A DNA stretch of 64,000 bases from Hyphomicrobiales bacterium (GTDB taxonomy: Bacteria > Pseudomonadota > Alphaproteobacteria > Rhizobiales > Beijerinckiaceae): NCBI GenBank assembly GCA_900473415.1, contig UCLR01000009.1:62001-126000 (forward strand), given 5' to 3'. Positions 26,805 to 36,184 of the stretch are shown piece after piece (position 1 is the stretch's first letter; every line of letters begins with the position of its first letter). The notes under the pieces were generated by a model. The model saw only the letters and a list, made by a program, of their open reading frames with translations, was not told the origin of the DNA and made no database searches. The position numbers and the translations under genes are program-made.

Positions 26805-27956
26805 ATGAATCCGATTTTTTCCGCCCTTTCGACGAGCGTCTTCGAGGTGATGTCGCGGCTGGCGCGCGAGACCGGGGCGGTCAATCTCGGCCAGGGCTTC
26901 CCGGACGATCCCGGTCCCCTCGATGTGCGGCAGAAGGCCGCCGATGCCGTGGTCAATGGCTGGAACCAGTATCCGCCGATGATGGGCATCCCTGAGCTGC
27001 GCCAGGCGGCGGCCACCCATTACAAGCGTTGGCAGGGGCTCGATCTCGACCCCGAGACCGAGGTGATGGTGACCTCCGGCGCCACCGAGGCGATCGCCGG
27101 GGCGCTGATGGCGCTCGTCACGCCAGGCGACGAGGTCGTGCTGTTCGAGCCGATGTACGATGCCTACGTGCCGCTGGTGCGGCGAGCCGGCGGCATCCCG
27201 AAATTCGTCACGCTGACGCCACCGCATTTCGGGCTGACGGAGGAGGCTCTCGCCAAGGCCTTCTCGCCGAAGACCAAGGTGGTGCTCTTCAACAACCCAC
27301 TCAACCCGACCGCGACGATCTTCAGCCCGGCCGATCTCGACCTGCTCGCCGATTTCTGCGTGCGGCACGACGCGATCGCGATCTGCGACGAGGTCTGGGA
27401 GCATGTCGTCTTCGACGGCCATCGCCATGTGCCCGTCCTCGGGCGCCCCGACATGCGCGAGCGCACGGTCAAGATCTCCTCGGCCGGCAAGATCTTCTCG
27501 CTGACGGGCTGGAAGGTCGGGTTGGTCATGGCGGCCCCGTCGGTCATGCGCGTCCTCGCCAAGGCGCATCAGTACATAACGTTCACCACCCCGCCGAACC
27601 TGCAGGCGGCGGTGGCCTATGGGCTGGGCAAGGATGACGCTTATTTCGAGGGCATGCGCGCCGATTTCCAGCGCTCGCGCGACCGCTTCACGGCCGGCCT
27701 GACCGATCTCGGTTTCTCGGTGCTGCCGAGTGCCGGCACCTATTTCCTCAATGTCGACATCGCGCCGCTGGGCGAGAGCGACGATGTCGCGTTCTGCCAG
27801 CGGCTGGTGACGGAGAACGGCGTCGCCGCGATTCCCGTCAGCGCCTTCTATGCCGAGGGCGCGGTAAAGAATGTCGTGCGCTTCTGCTTCGCCAAGCGCG
27901 ATGCGACGCTCGACGCCGCGCTGGAGCGGCTGGCCAAGCTCCGCCGCGCCGCCTGA
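26805..27956 (+). CDS. PLP-dependent aminotransferase, class I/II
   Basis: The protein has 383 residues of fold-type I. The family start VNLGQGFPDDPGP is followed by YPPMMGIPELRQAAATHY, the Asn of FNNPLNPTATIF, the Asp of ICDEVWEHVVFDG and the PLP lysine in SSAGKIFSLTGWKVG. This pattern fits the aspartate aminotransferase/kynurenine aminotransferase group that includes methionine aminotransferases (YbdL type). It moves an amino group between an amino acid and a 2-oxo acid; the substrate is not predictable. It runs toward the TPR gene with only three bases between the stops. A TetR-like half-site pair precedes it at 26664–26685. Confidence 0.92.
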   Translation: MNPIFSALSTSVFEVMSRLARETGAVNLGQGFPDDPGPLDVRQKAADAVVNGWNQYPPMMGIPELRQAAATHYKRWQGLDLDPETEVMVTSGATEAIAGALMALVTPGDEVVLFEPMYDAYVPLVRRAGGIPKFVTLTPPHFGLTEEALAKAFSPKTKVVLFNNPLNPTATIFSPADLDLLADFCVRHDAIAICDEVWEHVVFDGHRHVPVLGRPDMRERTVKISSAGKIFSLTGWKVGLVMAAPSVMRVLAKAHQYITFTTPPNLQAAVAYGLGKDDAYFEGMRADFQRSRDRFTAGLTDLGFSVLPSAGTYFLNVDIAPLGESDDVAFCQRLVTENGVAAIPVSAFYAEGAVKNVVRFCFAKRDATLDAALERLAKLRRAA

Positions 27957-27959
27957 GTC

Positions 27960-29333
27960 TCAGCCCGATCGCGGGGGCGCCGTTCCGGCCGCCCGCAAGA
28001 AGGCCGGCGCGGCGGCCAGGCGCCTCTGCAACGCCGCCGCATCCGCCGCCAGCCCGGCCTGTTGGAGCGCCGCGATGGCGGTTGCGATCCGACCGAGCGC
28101 CTCCTGGGCGAGGGCCGGCGTATGGCGCCGCTCGGCCAGCCGGATCATCGCCAGCGCCTGGTTCACCGAGCTCGTCGCCCAGAGCAGCGGTACGGTCTCG
28201 CGCTTGCGTTCCTTCAGTGCGCCGGCGAAGGCCGCAACCGCCTCCTCCAGCACGACCGGCTCGCTGTAGCGCTCGCCCATGGCGGTCAGCACGCCGCCCA
28301 TCCGGTCCTGCAACTCGGCCCAGCGCAGCGGCTCCCGCTCGCGATCGACCGCCTGCACGATCCGGTTGAAGCTGTTGAAGGCGCGTTCGAGCAAGGCGAG
28401 GTCGTTGCGGCGCCCGCCGAGCGCGGCCCGGGCGCGTGCGATCGCATTTTCGGCTTCGAGCCAGCCGGCCTCGTCCTGGGTCCGGTCCCATTGGGCGAGC
28501 AGGCGGGCGAGCGCGCCGATCGCCTCTTCCAGCAGCGGGTCGTCCTCACGCTCTTCGCCCAGTGCCACGGCGAGCCGTCCGAAGCGCAGCATCAGCCCCT
28601 GCCAGAGCAGCGGGGCATCGTCACGACGCAGATCCCTCAGGCCGGCCCGGTAGTGAACCAGCGCGTCGATGCGCCGGTCGACCTCGCCGGCGCTCTCCGC
28701 GATGTCCTCGAGCGCGGCGGCCAGCGCCTTCTGGGCGCCGGCGAAGGCGATCGGCTCCGCCCGGCTGTCGAGCCCTTCAATCAGGCTCCGCAATGCGGCG
28801 ACGGCCTCGTCATAGCCTTCACGCCCACCGAAATCCGCGCTGATCCGCGCCAGCACCTTGGCTTGGTCGAGCGCCGCGGCGCTGCTGCGGTTGAGATCGG
28901 CAACGCCGATCAGGGCGGCGGTCTCGCCATAGCGCGACGCAGCCTCGCGATAGGCTTCAGGCGCCATGCGCAGGAAGCTGAGCGCCGCGCGGTCGGCGCG
29001 GTTTTCGCCGATCAGGAGCCGGCGCTCGGCCGGCAGGGCCGAGAGATCGCCCGATCCCTCGACCGCCTGCAGCTCGGCCTCGGCCAGAGCCTTGTCGGCC
29101 TCGGCGAGGCGGCCGGCGACCAGGGCGGCGGCCGCCTCGAAGCGCAGGCGCGCGATTTCTCCCTCGCCATGGGGCGTCGCGAGGCGCGCCGCCAGAGCGA
29201 GGAAGTCGGCGGCCTTGCGGTCGAGCAGGGCCTCATCGGGAGCGGTCGCGCCGGGGCGGCGCAACCAATCAGCCATCATGGCCGCCAGCGCCTCCGTCGG
29301 GAGACGGTGGCGCCCGGCGACCTGCGCCAACAC
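27960..29333 (-). CDS. Tetratricopeptide-repeat protein
   Basis: The protein has 457 or more residues. The C-terminal two-thirds has irregular TPR-like units with the rhizobial repeat pattern (for example EPLRWAELQDRMGGVLTAMGE and VLEEAVAAFAGALKERKRETV). There is no signal peptide; it should be a cytoplasmic scaffold. No ATG lies near the N-terminus: the first candidates are TTG 29333 and GTG 29336, while the best ribosome site (GGAGG) lies five bases before an in-frame ATC at 29360. The true start is therefore uncertain. It converges on the aminotransferase gene with a three-base gap. Confidence 0.75.
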   Translation of the reverse strand: MLAQVAGRHRLPTEALAAMMADWLRRPGATAPDEALLDRKAADFLALAARLATPHGEGEIARLRFEAAAALVAGRLAEADKALAEAELQAVEGSGDLSALPAERRLLIGENRADRAALSFLRMAPEAYREAASRYGETAALIGVADLNRSSAAALDQAKVLARISADFGGREGYDEAVAALRSLIEGLDSRAEPIAFAGAQKALAAALEDIAESAGEVDRRIDALVHYRAGLRDLRRDDAPLLWQGLMLRFGRLAVALGEEREDDPLLEEAIGALARLLAQWDRTQDEAGWLEAENAIARARAALGGRRNDLALLERAFNSFNRIVQAVDREREPLRWAELQDRMGGVLTAMGERYSEPVVLEEAVAAFAGALKERKRETVPLLWATSSVNQALAMIRLAERRHTPALAQEALGRIATAIAALQQAGLAADAAALQRRLAAAPAFLRAAGTAPPRSG

Positions 29334-29387
29334 GGACGCGATCTCGATGGTCGGGCTGATGGCTACCTCCCGCTCCGCCCCGGTGGC

Positions 29388-29744
29388 TTACTTCGCGGCG
29401 ATGACCGCGATCTCGACGGTGTACTGCGGCGCGGCGAGCTTCGCCTCGACCGTGGCCCGGCCCGGTGTCTGGCCGGCGACGACCCACTTGTCCCAGACCG
29501 CGTTCATCTCGGCGAAGGTCGAGATGTCGGAGAGCCAGATATTGACCATGAGCAGCTTCGACTTGTCGGTGCCGGCCTCGGCCAGGATGCCGTCGATGAT
29601 GCCGAGGATGTCGGCGGTCTGCTCGCCGACGCTCTTGCCGGCGGCGTTAGCGGCAACCTGCCCGGCCAGATAGACGGTGTCGCCATGCACGACGGCCTTG
29701 GACATGCGGGCGCCGACGCCGATACGCTGAATGCTCATAGTCAT
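29388..29744 (-). CDS. RidA family protein
   Basis: The protein has 118 residues from the ATG at 29744, preceded by GGAG; a second in-frame ATG two codons later is equally possible. The family pattern is clear: YLAGQVAANAAGKSVGEQ, MVNIWLSDISTFAEMNAVW and the active-site Arg in TPGRATVEAKLAAP. Family members deaminate reactive enamine/imine intermediates that arise from PLP enzymes. A PLP aminotransferase gene is nearby. It lies upstream of the TPR gene on the same strand. Confidence 0.93.
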   Translation of the reverse strand: MTMSIQRIGVGARMSKAVVHGDTVYLAGQVAANAAGKSVGEQTADILGIIDGILAEAGTDKSKLLMVNIWLSDISTFAEMNAVWDKWVVAGQTPGRATVEAKLAAPQYTVEIAVIAAK

Positions 29745-29870
29745 AAGTCTCCGTGAGGGGACTCCCTCGGTAGCCCGAGCGGGCCAGTTAAGCAAATTTC
29801 TAAGTAACGTTAATATTGATGAGTTGATTCGGGAAGTGGATCTCTGCCTGACGCAGCGGAGGGCGGCGTT

Positions 29871-30317
29871 TCAGGCGAGACCCAGCCATCCCGCCCAGAG
29901 CGCGCCGTAGCGTCCGGCCTTGCCGAGGAAGACCAGGACGACGAAGCGGCCGGGCGGATAGTTCAGCGTGCCTGCGACGAAGGTCAGCGGATCACCGACG
30001 AGCGGCAGCCAGGCCAGCAGCAGCGAGGGCCAGCCGAATCGCGCGAAAAAGGCCTGCGCCTGGGCGAAGCGTGCGGGGTCGGGTCGTAGCCGCGCCGGTA
30101 GCCGCTCGACGCCGTGCCGGGCGATCAGCCGGCCGAGCCACCAGTTCACGACGGAGCCCGCCGTGTTCGCCAGGCTCGCGGTGAGGAAGAGGGCGAGGGG
30201 ATCGACGCTCCTGGCCGCCAGCAACCCGACGAAGACCGCCTCCGACTGGGCAGGCAGCAAGGTCGCGGCGAGAAAGGCCGCGCCCGCCATGGCGGCGAGC
30301 GCGCTGAATCCGTCCAC
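29871..30317 (-). CDS. YqaA family membrane protein (DedA-related)
   Basis: The protein has 148 residues with about four hydrophobic segments. The motif SLANTAGSVVNWWLGRL and then RFGWPSLLLAWLPLVGDPLTFVAGTL is characteristic of the YqaA branch of the SNARE-associated/DedA family. Members sit in the inner membrane, and their function is not well defined. The start shares its base with the coaA stop (30317), so it is probably last in the hisB–coaA operon. Confidence 0.87.
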   Translation of the reverse strand: MDGFSALAAMAGAAFLAATLLPAQSEAVFVGLLAARSVDPLALFLTASLANTAGSVVNWWLGRLIARHGVERLPARLRPDPARFAQAQAFFARFGWPSLLLAWLPLVGDPLTFVAGTLNYPPGRFVVLVFLGKAGRYGALWAGWLGLA

Positions 30318-31366
30318 TACAGCCGCCGCAACGCGACCTGCTGGATGCGGTGGCTCGCGCCCTTGGTCAGGATCAGGCTGGCGCGCCGGCGCGTCGGCAG
30401 AATGTTCTCCTGCAGGTTCGGCAGGTTGATGCCGGTCCAGAGCTTCTCCGCAATGCCGAGCGCCTCCTCCTCGCCGATCTCCGCATATTTGCGGAAGAAG
30501 GAGCGCGGATCGCGGAAGGCGGTCTGACGCAGCGTCATGAAGCGGTTGACGTACCAGCGGTGCAGGTCGTGCTCGTCGGCGTCAAGATAGACCGAGAAGT
30601 CGAAATAATCGGAGACGAAGGGGATCACCGTGCCGTCGCGCGGCATGCGGCTCGGCTGCAGCACGTTGAGCCCTTCGAGGATCAGGATGTCCGGCCGCTC
30701 GACCGTCACCGTTTCGCCCGGCATGACGTCGTAGACGAGGTGCGAATAGACCGGCGCGGTCACCTGCGGCTTGCCGGCCTTGACGTCGGAGAGGAAGCGC
30801 AGGATCGCCGCGCCGTCATAGCTCTCCGGGAAGCCCTTGCGCTGCATCAGCCCGCGCCGCTCCAGCTCGGCATTGGGCAGCAGGAAGCCGTCTGTCGTGA
30901 CGAGCTCGACCTTGGGCGTGTTAGGCCAGCGCGAGAGCAGGGCCTTGAGCACGCGCGCCGTGGTCGACTTGCCCACCGCGACCGAGCCGGCGACCCCGAT
31001 GATATAGGGCACCTTGACTTCGGACTCGGCCAGCAGGAAGCGCTGCGTCGCCTTGAACAGGCCCTGCGTCGCGGCGACGTAGAGGGAGAGCAGGCGCGAC
31101 AGCGGCAGATAGATCGCCACGATCTCGTCGAGCGAGATCGGGTCGTTGAGCGATTGCAGCTTGACGAGATCGTCGACCGAGAGCGTCAGCGGGGCGTCGG
31201 CACGCAAATGCGCCCATTCGTCCCGCGAGAAGATGCGGTAAGGCGAGATCAGCCCGCGCTCGGGCGGGGTCGAGATGAAAGGCTGGTCCATGACGTGACC
31301 GGCAATCCAGGCTTCGAGATTCAAGGGAGGGTCATCCTGGCGCGGGTCCATGCTCGCGGTACTCAA
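30317..31366 (-). CDS. coaA: Pantothenate kinase, type I
   Basis: The protein has 349 residues. The P-loop is [20 protein letters not shown], followed by [29 protein letters not shown] and the [17 protein letters not shown] block ([17 protein letters not shown]) of type I enzymes. It phosphorylates pantothenate with ATP, the first step of CoA synthesis, and in this family is usually inhibited by CoA. In Hyphomicrobiales it commonly ends the his cluster, as here. Its first four bases overlap the end of hisE. Confidence 0.97.
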   Translation of the reverse strand: MSTASMDPRQDDPPLNLEAWIAGHVMDQPFISTPPERGLISPYRIFSRDEWAHLRADAPLTLSVDDLVKLQSLNDPISLDEIVAIYLPLSRLLSLYVAATQGLFKATQRFLLAESEVKVPYIIGVAGSVAVGKSTTARVLKALLSRWPNTPKVELVTTDGFLLPNAELERRGLMQRKGFPESYDGAAILRFLSDVKAGKPQVTAPVYSHLVYDVMPGETVTVERPDILILEGLNVLQPSRMPRDGTVIPFVSDYFDFSVYLDADEHDLHRWYVNRFMTLRQTAFRDPRSFFRKYAEIGEEEALGIAEKLWTGINLPNLQENILPTRRRASLILTKGASHRIQQVALRRL

Positions 31367-31683
31367 CGGGGCCGGGCCGCCTTTTCCGCCAGTCCGGAAC
31401 GGGCCGTTCGGCTCTCAAGCTGGCTCAAGACGTCCCGCAATGCAACTTCGCGCGCCTTGAGCACGACCAAAAGATGATAGAGCAGATCGGCGCTTTCGGC
31501 GATCAGCTCGGTCTTGTCGCCCTTCACGGCGGCGATCACGGTCTCGACAGCCTCCTCGCCGAGCTTCTTGGCGGCGCGCTCGGGGCCGGCGGCGAGAAGC
31601 TTCGCCGTCCAGGATTCCTCCGGCGATGCGGCGGCGCGCTCGGCGATGCGGGCTTCGAGATCGGCGAGGGTGAAACCCGTCAT
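31363..31683 (-). CDS. hisE: Phosphoribosyl-ATP pyrophosphatase
   Basis: The protein has 106 residues of the MazG-like all-alpha fold. The sequence [33 protein letters not shown] has the metal-binding Glu residues (GEEAVE) and is followed by [14 protein letters not shown], all typical of HisE. It removes pyrophosphate from phosphoribosyl-ATP in the second step of histidine synthesis. It overlaps coaA by four bases and lies one base from the hisF stop. Confidence 0.96.
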   Translation of the reverse strand: MTGFTLADLEARIAERAAASPEESWTAKLLAAGPERAAKKLGEEAVETVIAAVKGDKTELIAESADLLYHLLVVLKAREVALRDVLSQLESRTARSGLAEKAARPR

Positions 31684-31684
31684 C

Positions 31685-32449
31685 TCAGTCCAGCCTCATC
31701 CTGAGCCCGGCCTGCGCCATATGCGTCTTGGCCTGGCCGATGCTGTAGGTGCCGAAATGGAAGATCGAGGCGGCGAGCACGGCCGATGCGTGGCCCTCGC
31801 TGACACCGGCGACGAGATCGTCGAGATCGCCGACGCCGCCGGATGCGATGACCGGGACCGAGACGGCGTCCGCGATCGCACGCGTGAGCCCCAGATCATA
31901 GCCGGACTTGGTGCCGTCCTTGTCCATCGAGGTGACGAGCAGTTCGCCCGCGCCGAGCGAGACGACCTCGCGGGCGAAGGCCACGGCCTCGAGCCCGGTG
32001 GCATTGCGCCCGCCATGGGTGAAGATCTCCCAGCGGCCGGGCTCGACCTGCTTGGCGTCGATGGCGACGACGATGCACTGGTCGCCGAACTTCTCGGCCG
32101 CTTCCTTGACGAAGTGCCGGTTGGTGACGGCGGCGGTGTTGATCGAGACCTTGTCGGCGCCGGCGAGCAGCAGCGCCCGGATATCCTCGACCTTGCGCAC
32201 ACCGCCGCCGACGGTCAGCGGCATGAAACAGGCTTCGGCCGTGCGCGTCACCACGTCGAAGAGGATGCCGCGATCCTCATGGCTTGCGGTGATGTCGAGG
32301 AAGCAGAGCTCATCGGCGCCGGCGGCGTCATAGGCCTTGGCGGCCTCGACAGGATCGCCGGCATCGACGAGGTCGAGGAACTTCACGCCCTTGACGACGC
32401 GGCCGTCCTTGACGTCGAGGCAGGGGATGATGCGGGTCTTCAGGGTCAT
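31685..32449 (-). CDS. hisF: Imidazole glycerol phosphate synthase, cyclase subunit
   Basis: The protein has 254 residues from the ATG at 32449, which gives the standard start [20 protein letters not shown]; a longer frame to 32500 is not needed. The TIM barrel shows the catalytic Asp residues in [10 protein letters not shown] and [16 protein letters not shown], and the phosphate-binding [12 protein letters not shown]. It forms IGP and AICAR with ammonia from HisH. Unusually it is separated from hisA by an opposite-strand binding-protein gene. Confidence 0.97.
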   Translation of the reverse strand: MTLKTRIIPCLDVKDGRVVKGVKFLDLVDAGDPVEAAKAYDAAGADELCFLDITASHEDRGILFDVVTRTAEACFMPLTVGGGVRKVEDIRALLLAGADKVSINTAAVTNRHFVKEAAEKFGDQCIVVAIDAKQVEPGRWEIFTHGGRNATGLEAVAFAREVVSLGAGELLVTSMDKDGTKSGYDLGLTRAIADAVSVPVIASGGVGDLDDLVAGVSEGHASAVLAASIFHFGTYSIGQAKTHMAQAGLRMRLD

Positions 32450-32548
32450 CGGCGGCAACGCTGTCCTGCAGGGTGCGGAGCGGTTGATCGAAGCCGACAA
32501 GCCTGCTCTGCTGGCGCGGACTGATAGCAGTCCAAAGAGGGGAATTCC

Positions 32549-33349
32549 ATGTCTATTGCGTTGATCTCACTTGCATCGGTGGTGCGGCGGGCCGGCCTCG
32601 CCGCCTGCTTCGCTCTTGCCGGCTCGTCCGCCTGGGCTCAGGCCCCGACGAGTTTGCTCGACACCATCCAGAGCCGCGGCGCGCTGCAGGTCTGCACCAC
32701 GGGCGACTACAAGCCGTTCACGCTGGCCAAGGACGGCTCCTTCGAGGGCATCGACATCGAGCTCGCGAAGTCGCTGGCCAAGGCGCTCGGCGTCGAGGCC
32801 AAGTTCGTCCAGACGAAATGGTCGGACCTGCTGACGGACATGGGATCGGGCAAGTGCGACGTCGCCATGGGCGGCATCTCGGTAACGCTCGACCGGCAGA
32901 AGAAGGTGTTCTTCTCCTCGCCCTATCTCGTTAACGGCAAGGCGCCGATCGTCCGCTGCGCCGACAAGGCGAAGTTCCAGACGGTGGCCGACATCGACAA
33001 GCCGGAGACGCGCGTCATCGTCAATCCGGGCGGCACCAACGAGCGCTTCGTGCGCGCCAACTTCAAGCAGGCCAAGATCGAGGTCTATCCGGACAACGTC
33101 ACGATCTTCGACCAGATCCTCGCCGGCAAGGCCGATCTCATGATCGCCGAGTCGATCGAGGTGAAGGTGCAGGAGAAGGCCAAGCCCGGCCTCTGCGCGG
33201 TCAACCCGGACGAGCCTCTGCAGTATGGCGAGATGGGCTACATGCTCCCGCGCGGCGACGGCCCGTTCAAGGCCTTCGTCGACACCTGGCTGCATCTCGC
33301 CAAGGCGACCGGCGAATTCGCGAAAATCTACGACCAGTTCGTGCGGTAA
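32549..33349 (+). CDS. Periplasmic substrate-binding domain protein, cyclohexadienyl dehydratase (PheC)-like
   Basis: The protein has 266 residues with a signal peptide (hydrophobic [15 protein letters not shown], cleavage near residue 30). It has the family 3 binding-protein layout: [47 protein letters not shown] and [15 protein letters not shown]. This resembles PheC, a periplasmic enzyme that turns arogenate/prephenate into phenylalanine/phenylpyruvate, more than ordinary amino-acid binding proteins. There is no adjacent permease or ATPase. It sits on the plus strand between hisF and hisA, against an otherwise minus-strand operon. Enzyme or receptor cannot be decided without structure or tests. 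Confidence 0.75.
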   Translation: MSIALISLASVVRRAGLAACFALAGSSAWAQAPTSLLDTIQSRGALQVCTTGDYKPFTLAKDGSFEGIDIELAKSLAKALGVEAKFVQTKWSDLLTDMGSGKCDVAMGGISVTLDRQKKVFFSSPYLVNGKAPIVRCADKAKFQTVADIDKPETRVIVNPGGTNERFVRANFKQAKIEVYPDNVTIFDQILAGKADLMIAESIEVKVQEKAKPGLCAVNPDEPLQYGEMGYMLPRGDGPFKAFVDTWLHLAKATGEFAKIYDQFVR

Positions 33350-33364
33350 CCGGCAGCCGCCACG

Positions 33365-33408
33365 CCGTCATTCCGGGTTCGCGCCTTCGGCACGCCCCGG
33401 AATGACGG
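33365..33408. repeat. Short palindrome (intergenic repeat family, single hairpin form)
   Basis: CCGTCATTCCGGG, a 17-base middle and CCCCGGAATGACGG form a near-perfect hairpin. It belongs to the same family as the elements at 36071, 38325, 48108, 48854 and 60124. It lies in the convergent gap between the PheC-like gene and hisA, so it could serve as a two-way terminator. Confidence 0.7.
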
Positions 33409-33429
33409 TGAGGTTCCAGGGAGGAACGC

Positions 33430-34155
33430 TCAGGCCGCCAGCCGCTTCAGCGCCGCGGCCGGGTCGATGCGCCCGTCATAGAGCGCGCGGCCCGTGATCG
33501 CGCCTTCCAGGATCGCGGCGTCAGGCGCGCAGAGCCGCTCGATATCCGCCATCGAGGCGAGGCCACCCGAGGCGATGACCGGGATCGAGACCGCCTTCGC
33601 CAGCGCGATCGTGCCATCCCAGTTGATGCCCTGCAGCATGCCGTCGCGGGCGATGTCGGTGTAGATGATGGCGGCGACGCCGGCGTCCTCGAAGCGCTTG
33701 CCGAGATCGGCGGCTGCCAGCGAGGAGGTTTCGGCCCAGCCCTCGACAGCGACGAAGCCGTCGCGCGCATCGATGCCGACTGCGACCTGCCCCGGAAAGG
33801 CCTTTGCCGCCTCGCGCACGAAGCCCGGATCACGCACTGCGGCCGTGCCGATGATGACGCGGCGGATGCCCTTCTCCAGCCAGCCCGCGACCGTCTTCAT
33901 GTCGCGGATGCCGCCGCCGAGCTGCACGGGGAAGGCGACACGCTTCAGGATGGCCTCGACCGCGGCCGCGTTCATCGGCTTGCCGGCGAAGGCGCCGTCG
34001 AGATCGACGACGTGCAGCCACTGGAAGCCCTGCGCCTCGAAGGCCGCAGCCTGCGCGGCCGGATCGTCGTTGAAGATAGTAGCCTGCGCCATGTCGCCCT
34101 GCTTCAGCCGGACGCAGCGGCCTTCTTTCAGGTCGATCGCGGGAAAGAGGATCAT
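33430..34155 (-). CDS. hisA: Phosphoribosylformimino-5-aminoimidazole carboxamide ribotide isomerase
   Basis: The protein has 241 residues of the TIM-barrel HisA family. Start [19 protein letters not shown] and [13 protein letters not shown] are diagnostic, and the C-terminal half has the second catalytic Asp in [13 protein letters not shown]. It performs the Amadori-type isomerisation in histidine synthesis. It overlaps the hisH stop by four bases. A palindrome separates its end from the PheC-like gene. Confidence 0.97.
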   Translation of the reverse strand: MILFPAIDLKEGRCVRLKQGDMAQATIFNDDPAAQAAAFEAQGFQWLHVVDLDGAFAGKPMNAAAVEAILKRVAFPVQLGGGIRDMKTVAGWLEKGIRRVIIGTAAVRDPGFVREAAKAFPGQVAVGIDARDGFVAVEGWAETSSLAAADLGKRFEDAGVAAIIYTDIARDGMLQGINWDGTIALAKAVSIPVIASGGLASMADIERLCAPDAAILEGAITGRALYDGRIDPAAALKRLAA

Positions 34156-34808
34156 GGCTTCCAGCCCAGGAAATTGGCGATCAGCTTCAAGCCCAGCCTC
34201 TGGCTCTTCTCGGGGTGGAACTGCGTGCCGGCGACGTTGCCGTGCGCGACCATCGCGGTCACCGGCCCGCCATGGTCGGTCACGGCCAGCACGTCCTGCG
34301 GGCGCTCGGCCTTCAGCGCGTAGGAATGCACGAAATAGGCGTGCAGCCCTTGCGGCCCGGTTTCGATGCCGTCGAGGAGCGCGTGGTCGCGCTGCCGCTC
34401 CAGCGTGTTCCAGCCCATATGCGGGATCTTGAGATCGGCATCGGTGGGCTCGATCAGCGCGACATCCCCCGGAATCCAGCCGAGGCCCTGGGTGATCGTG
34501 TATTCAAGCCCGCGCGAGGCAAGGAGCTGCATGCCGACGCAGATGCCGAGGAAGGGGCGGCCCTGGCGGCGCACTACCTCTTCCAGCGTCTCGACCATGC
34601 CCGACACGGCATCGAGCCCGCGCCGGCAATCGGCGAAGGCGCCGACGCCCGGCAGCACGATGCGGTCGGCCGCGCGCACCACCGCCGTGTCGCTGGTGAC
34701 GCGGATGGTCGAGGCGATGCCGCTCTCCTGCGCCGCCCGCTCGAAGGACTTGGCGGCAGAGTGCAGGTTGCCCGAGCCGTAATCGATGATCGCAACGCTC
34801 TGGCTCAT
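34152..34808 (-). CDS. hisH: Imidazole glycerol phosphate synthase, glutamine amidotransferase subunit
   Basis: The protein has 218 residues of the class I glutaminase fold. [18 protein letters not shown] is the family start; the nucleophile Cys is in [11 protein letters not shown]; the His/Glu pair is in [13 protein letters not shown]. It supplies ammonia to HisF. The stop overlaps hisA by four bases and the start overlaps the DUF2628 gene by four bases. Confidence 0.97.
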   Translation of the reverse strand: MSQSVAIIDYGSGNLHSAAKSFERAAQESGIASTIRVTSDTAVVRAADRIVLPGVGAFADCRRGLDAVSGMVETLEEVVRRQGRPFLGICVGMQLLASRGLEYTITQGLGWIPGDVALIEPTDADLKIPHMGWNTLERQRDHALLDGIETGPQGLHAYFVHSYALKAERPQDVLAVTDHGGPVTAMVAHGNVAGTQFHPEKSQRLGLKLIANFLGWKP

Positions 34809-35296
34809 CGGCCCTTCGCCTCCGGGAACAGGCCGATGATCGGCAGAGAACCGCTCGGCGGCAGCGGCTGCGGCGCCGCCGCCGGGGCTGCGGCGCGAGG
34901 CACCGGCGGATAAGCCGCCAGCGCCCGCTCGAAATAGCGGCGCTCGGCCTCCGGCAGGTCACGCGCCTCGACGACGTCGGCAAGCCGCCAGCCCTTGCGG
35001 GCGAGCTTGCGTGCGACGAGGTTGTTGCCCTCGAAGCCGAGGAAGAGCGCGATCGTCCAATAGGACAGCGTCAGCGCCCCCGGATGCAAACCGAAGCGGC
35101 TGCGCAGATAGATCAGCCCCCCGAGAACCAGCACGAAGACGAGCGTCGCCAGCCACAGCCGCTTGCCCAGCAGCCAGAGACCGGTGAACAGGAAGGCGCC
35201 CCAGGAGAAGCTCTCGGGCGTAAGCCGCGCCTGCTCGATCTCGCTGCGCAGCCCGCCGGAACCCGGCGGCGGCGTCATGACGGTGTAGAAGGCCAT
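34805..35296 (-). CDS. DUF2628 domain membrane protein
   Basis: The protein has 163 residues. The N-terminal part [10 protein letters not shown] and [20 protein letters not shown] is followed by two or three helices ([47 protein letters not shown]), typical of DUF2628. The C-terminus is Pro-rich and polar. Members sit in the inner membrane with unknown function; in Hyphomicrobiales one is regularly found between hisB and hisH. It overlaps hisH by four bases. An in-frame ATG directly before the chosen start is also possible. Confidence 0.85.
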   Translation of the reverse strand: MAFYTVMTPPPGSGGLRSEIEQARLTPESFSWGAFLFTGLWLLGKRLWLATLVFVLVLGGLIYLRSRFGLHPGALTLSYWTIALFLGFEGNNLVARKLARKGWRLADVVEARDLPEAERRYFERALAAYPPVPRAAAPAAAPQPLPPSGSLPIIGLFPEAKGR

Positions 35297-35402
35297 CAAA
35301 CCCTCCTGTGAGCATTCCCGAACGGTGCGACGTGAATGCCAGATCGCATGAAGGAAATGAGGTAAGCTATTGAGTACGTTCTATTTAGAGCTGTTTTTGG
35401 CT

Positions 35403-35990
35403 CTAGAGCGCGCCCTTGGTCGAGGGGATGCGGTCGCCTTCGCGCGGATCGATCTCCAGCGCTTGCCGCAGCGCCCGCGCCAGCCCCTTGAAGCAGCTCT
35501 CGGCGATATGGTGGGCGTTGTCGCCATACAGCGTTTCGACATGGAGCGTGATGCCGGCATTGATGGCGAAGGCCTGGAAGAACTCGCGCACCAGTTCGGT
35601 GTCGAAGGTGCCGATCTTCTGCGCCTTGAATTCGGTCCGGAAGACGAGGAAGGGCCGGCCCGAGACGTCGAGCGCGACGCGCGTCAGCGTCTCGTCCATC
35701 GGCAGATGCACGTCGGCATAGCGGCGGATGCCCTTCTTGGAGCCGAGCGCCTGCTTCAGTGCTTCGCCCAGCGCGATGCCGGCATCCTCGACCGAATGGT
35801 GGTCGTCGATATGAGTATCCCCTTTCACCGCGACCTTGAGGTCGATCAGCGAATGGCGGGCGAACAGGTCGAGCATATGGTCGAAGAAGCCGACGCCGGT
35901 GGCGATCTCGGCCTTGCCGGTGCCGTCAATCAAGAGCGAGACCACGATATCGGTCTCGTTGGTGCGGCGCTTCACTTCGCCCGAACGCAT
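35403..35990 (-). CDS. hisB: Imidazoleglycerol-phosphate dehydratase
   Basis: The protein has 195 residues, monofunctional (no HAD phosphatase domain). The family motifs [31 protein letters not shown] and [17 protein letters not shown] provide the manganese-binding His/Glu residues. It dehydrates IGP in histidine synthesis. It is the first gene of the his operon in this window. A stem TAGAGC–GCTCTA overlaps its stop, but without a T-run. Confidence 0.97.
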   Translation of the reverse strand: MRSGEVKRRTNETDIVVSLLIDGTGKAEIATGVGFFDHMLDLFARHSLIDLKVAVKGDTHIDDHHSVEDAGIALGEALKQALGSKKGIRRYADVHLPMDETLTRVALDVSGRPFLVFRTEFKAQKIGTFDTELVREFFQAFAINAGITLHVETLYGDNAHHIAESCFKGLARALRQALEIDPREGDRIPSTKGAL

Positions 35991-36070
35991 GCTGGCCTCT
36001 CAAGCCTTTGCGGGAATGGGCCCCGCTTTAGCAAAGGCGGGCGGCGATGACCACTGGCCCGCCCCAACAG

Positions 36071-36177
36071 CCGTCATGCTCGGGCTGGACCCGAGCGTCT
36101 CGCGCAGAAGGAGGCTCCGACGCCGCTATCGGCCTGAGATGCCCGGGTCGCTGCCGTGCAGCGTCCGAGAATGACGA
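36071..36177. repeat. Composite intergenic palindrome, reversed and degraded copy
   Basis: CCGTCATGCTCGGG-CTGGA-CCCGAGCGTCTC at the left and GCGTCCGAGAATGACG at the right reproduce both halves of the composite element at 48854/60124 in the opposite order, with a decayed middle. It lies between hisB and metZ on the same strand. Confidence 0.65.
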
Positions 36178-36184
36178 CTGGACC

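Noticed and set aside
28062..29756. Long open frame antisense to the TPR and RidA genes (564 codons)
   Set aside because: It runs opposite to two well-supported genes and has no recognisable motif.
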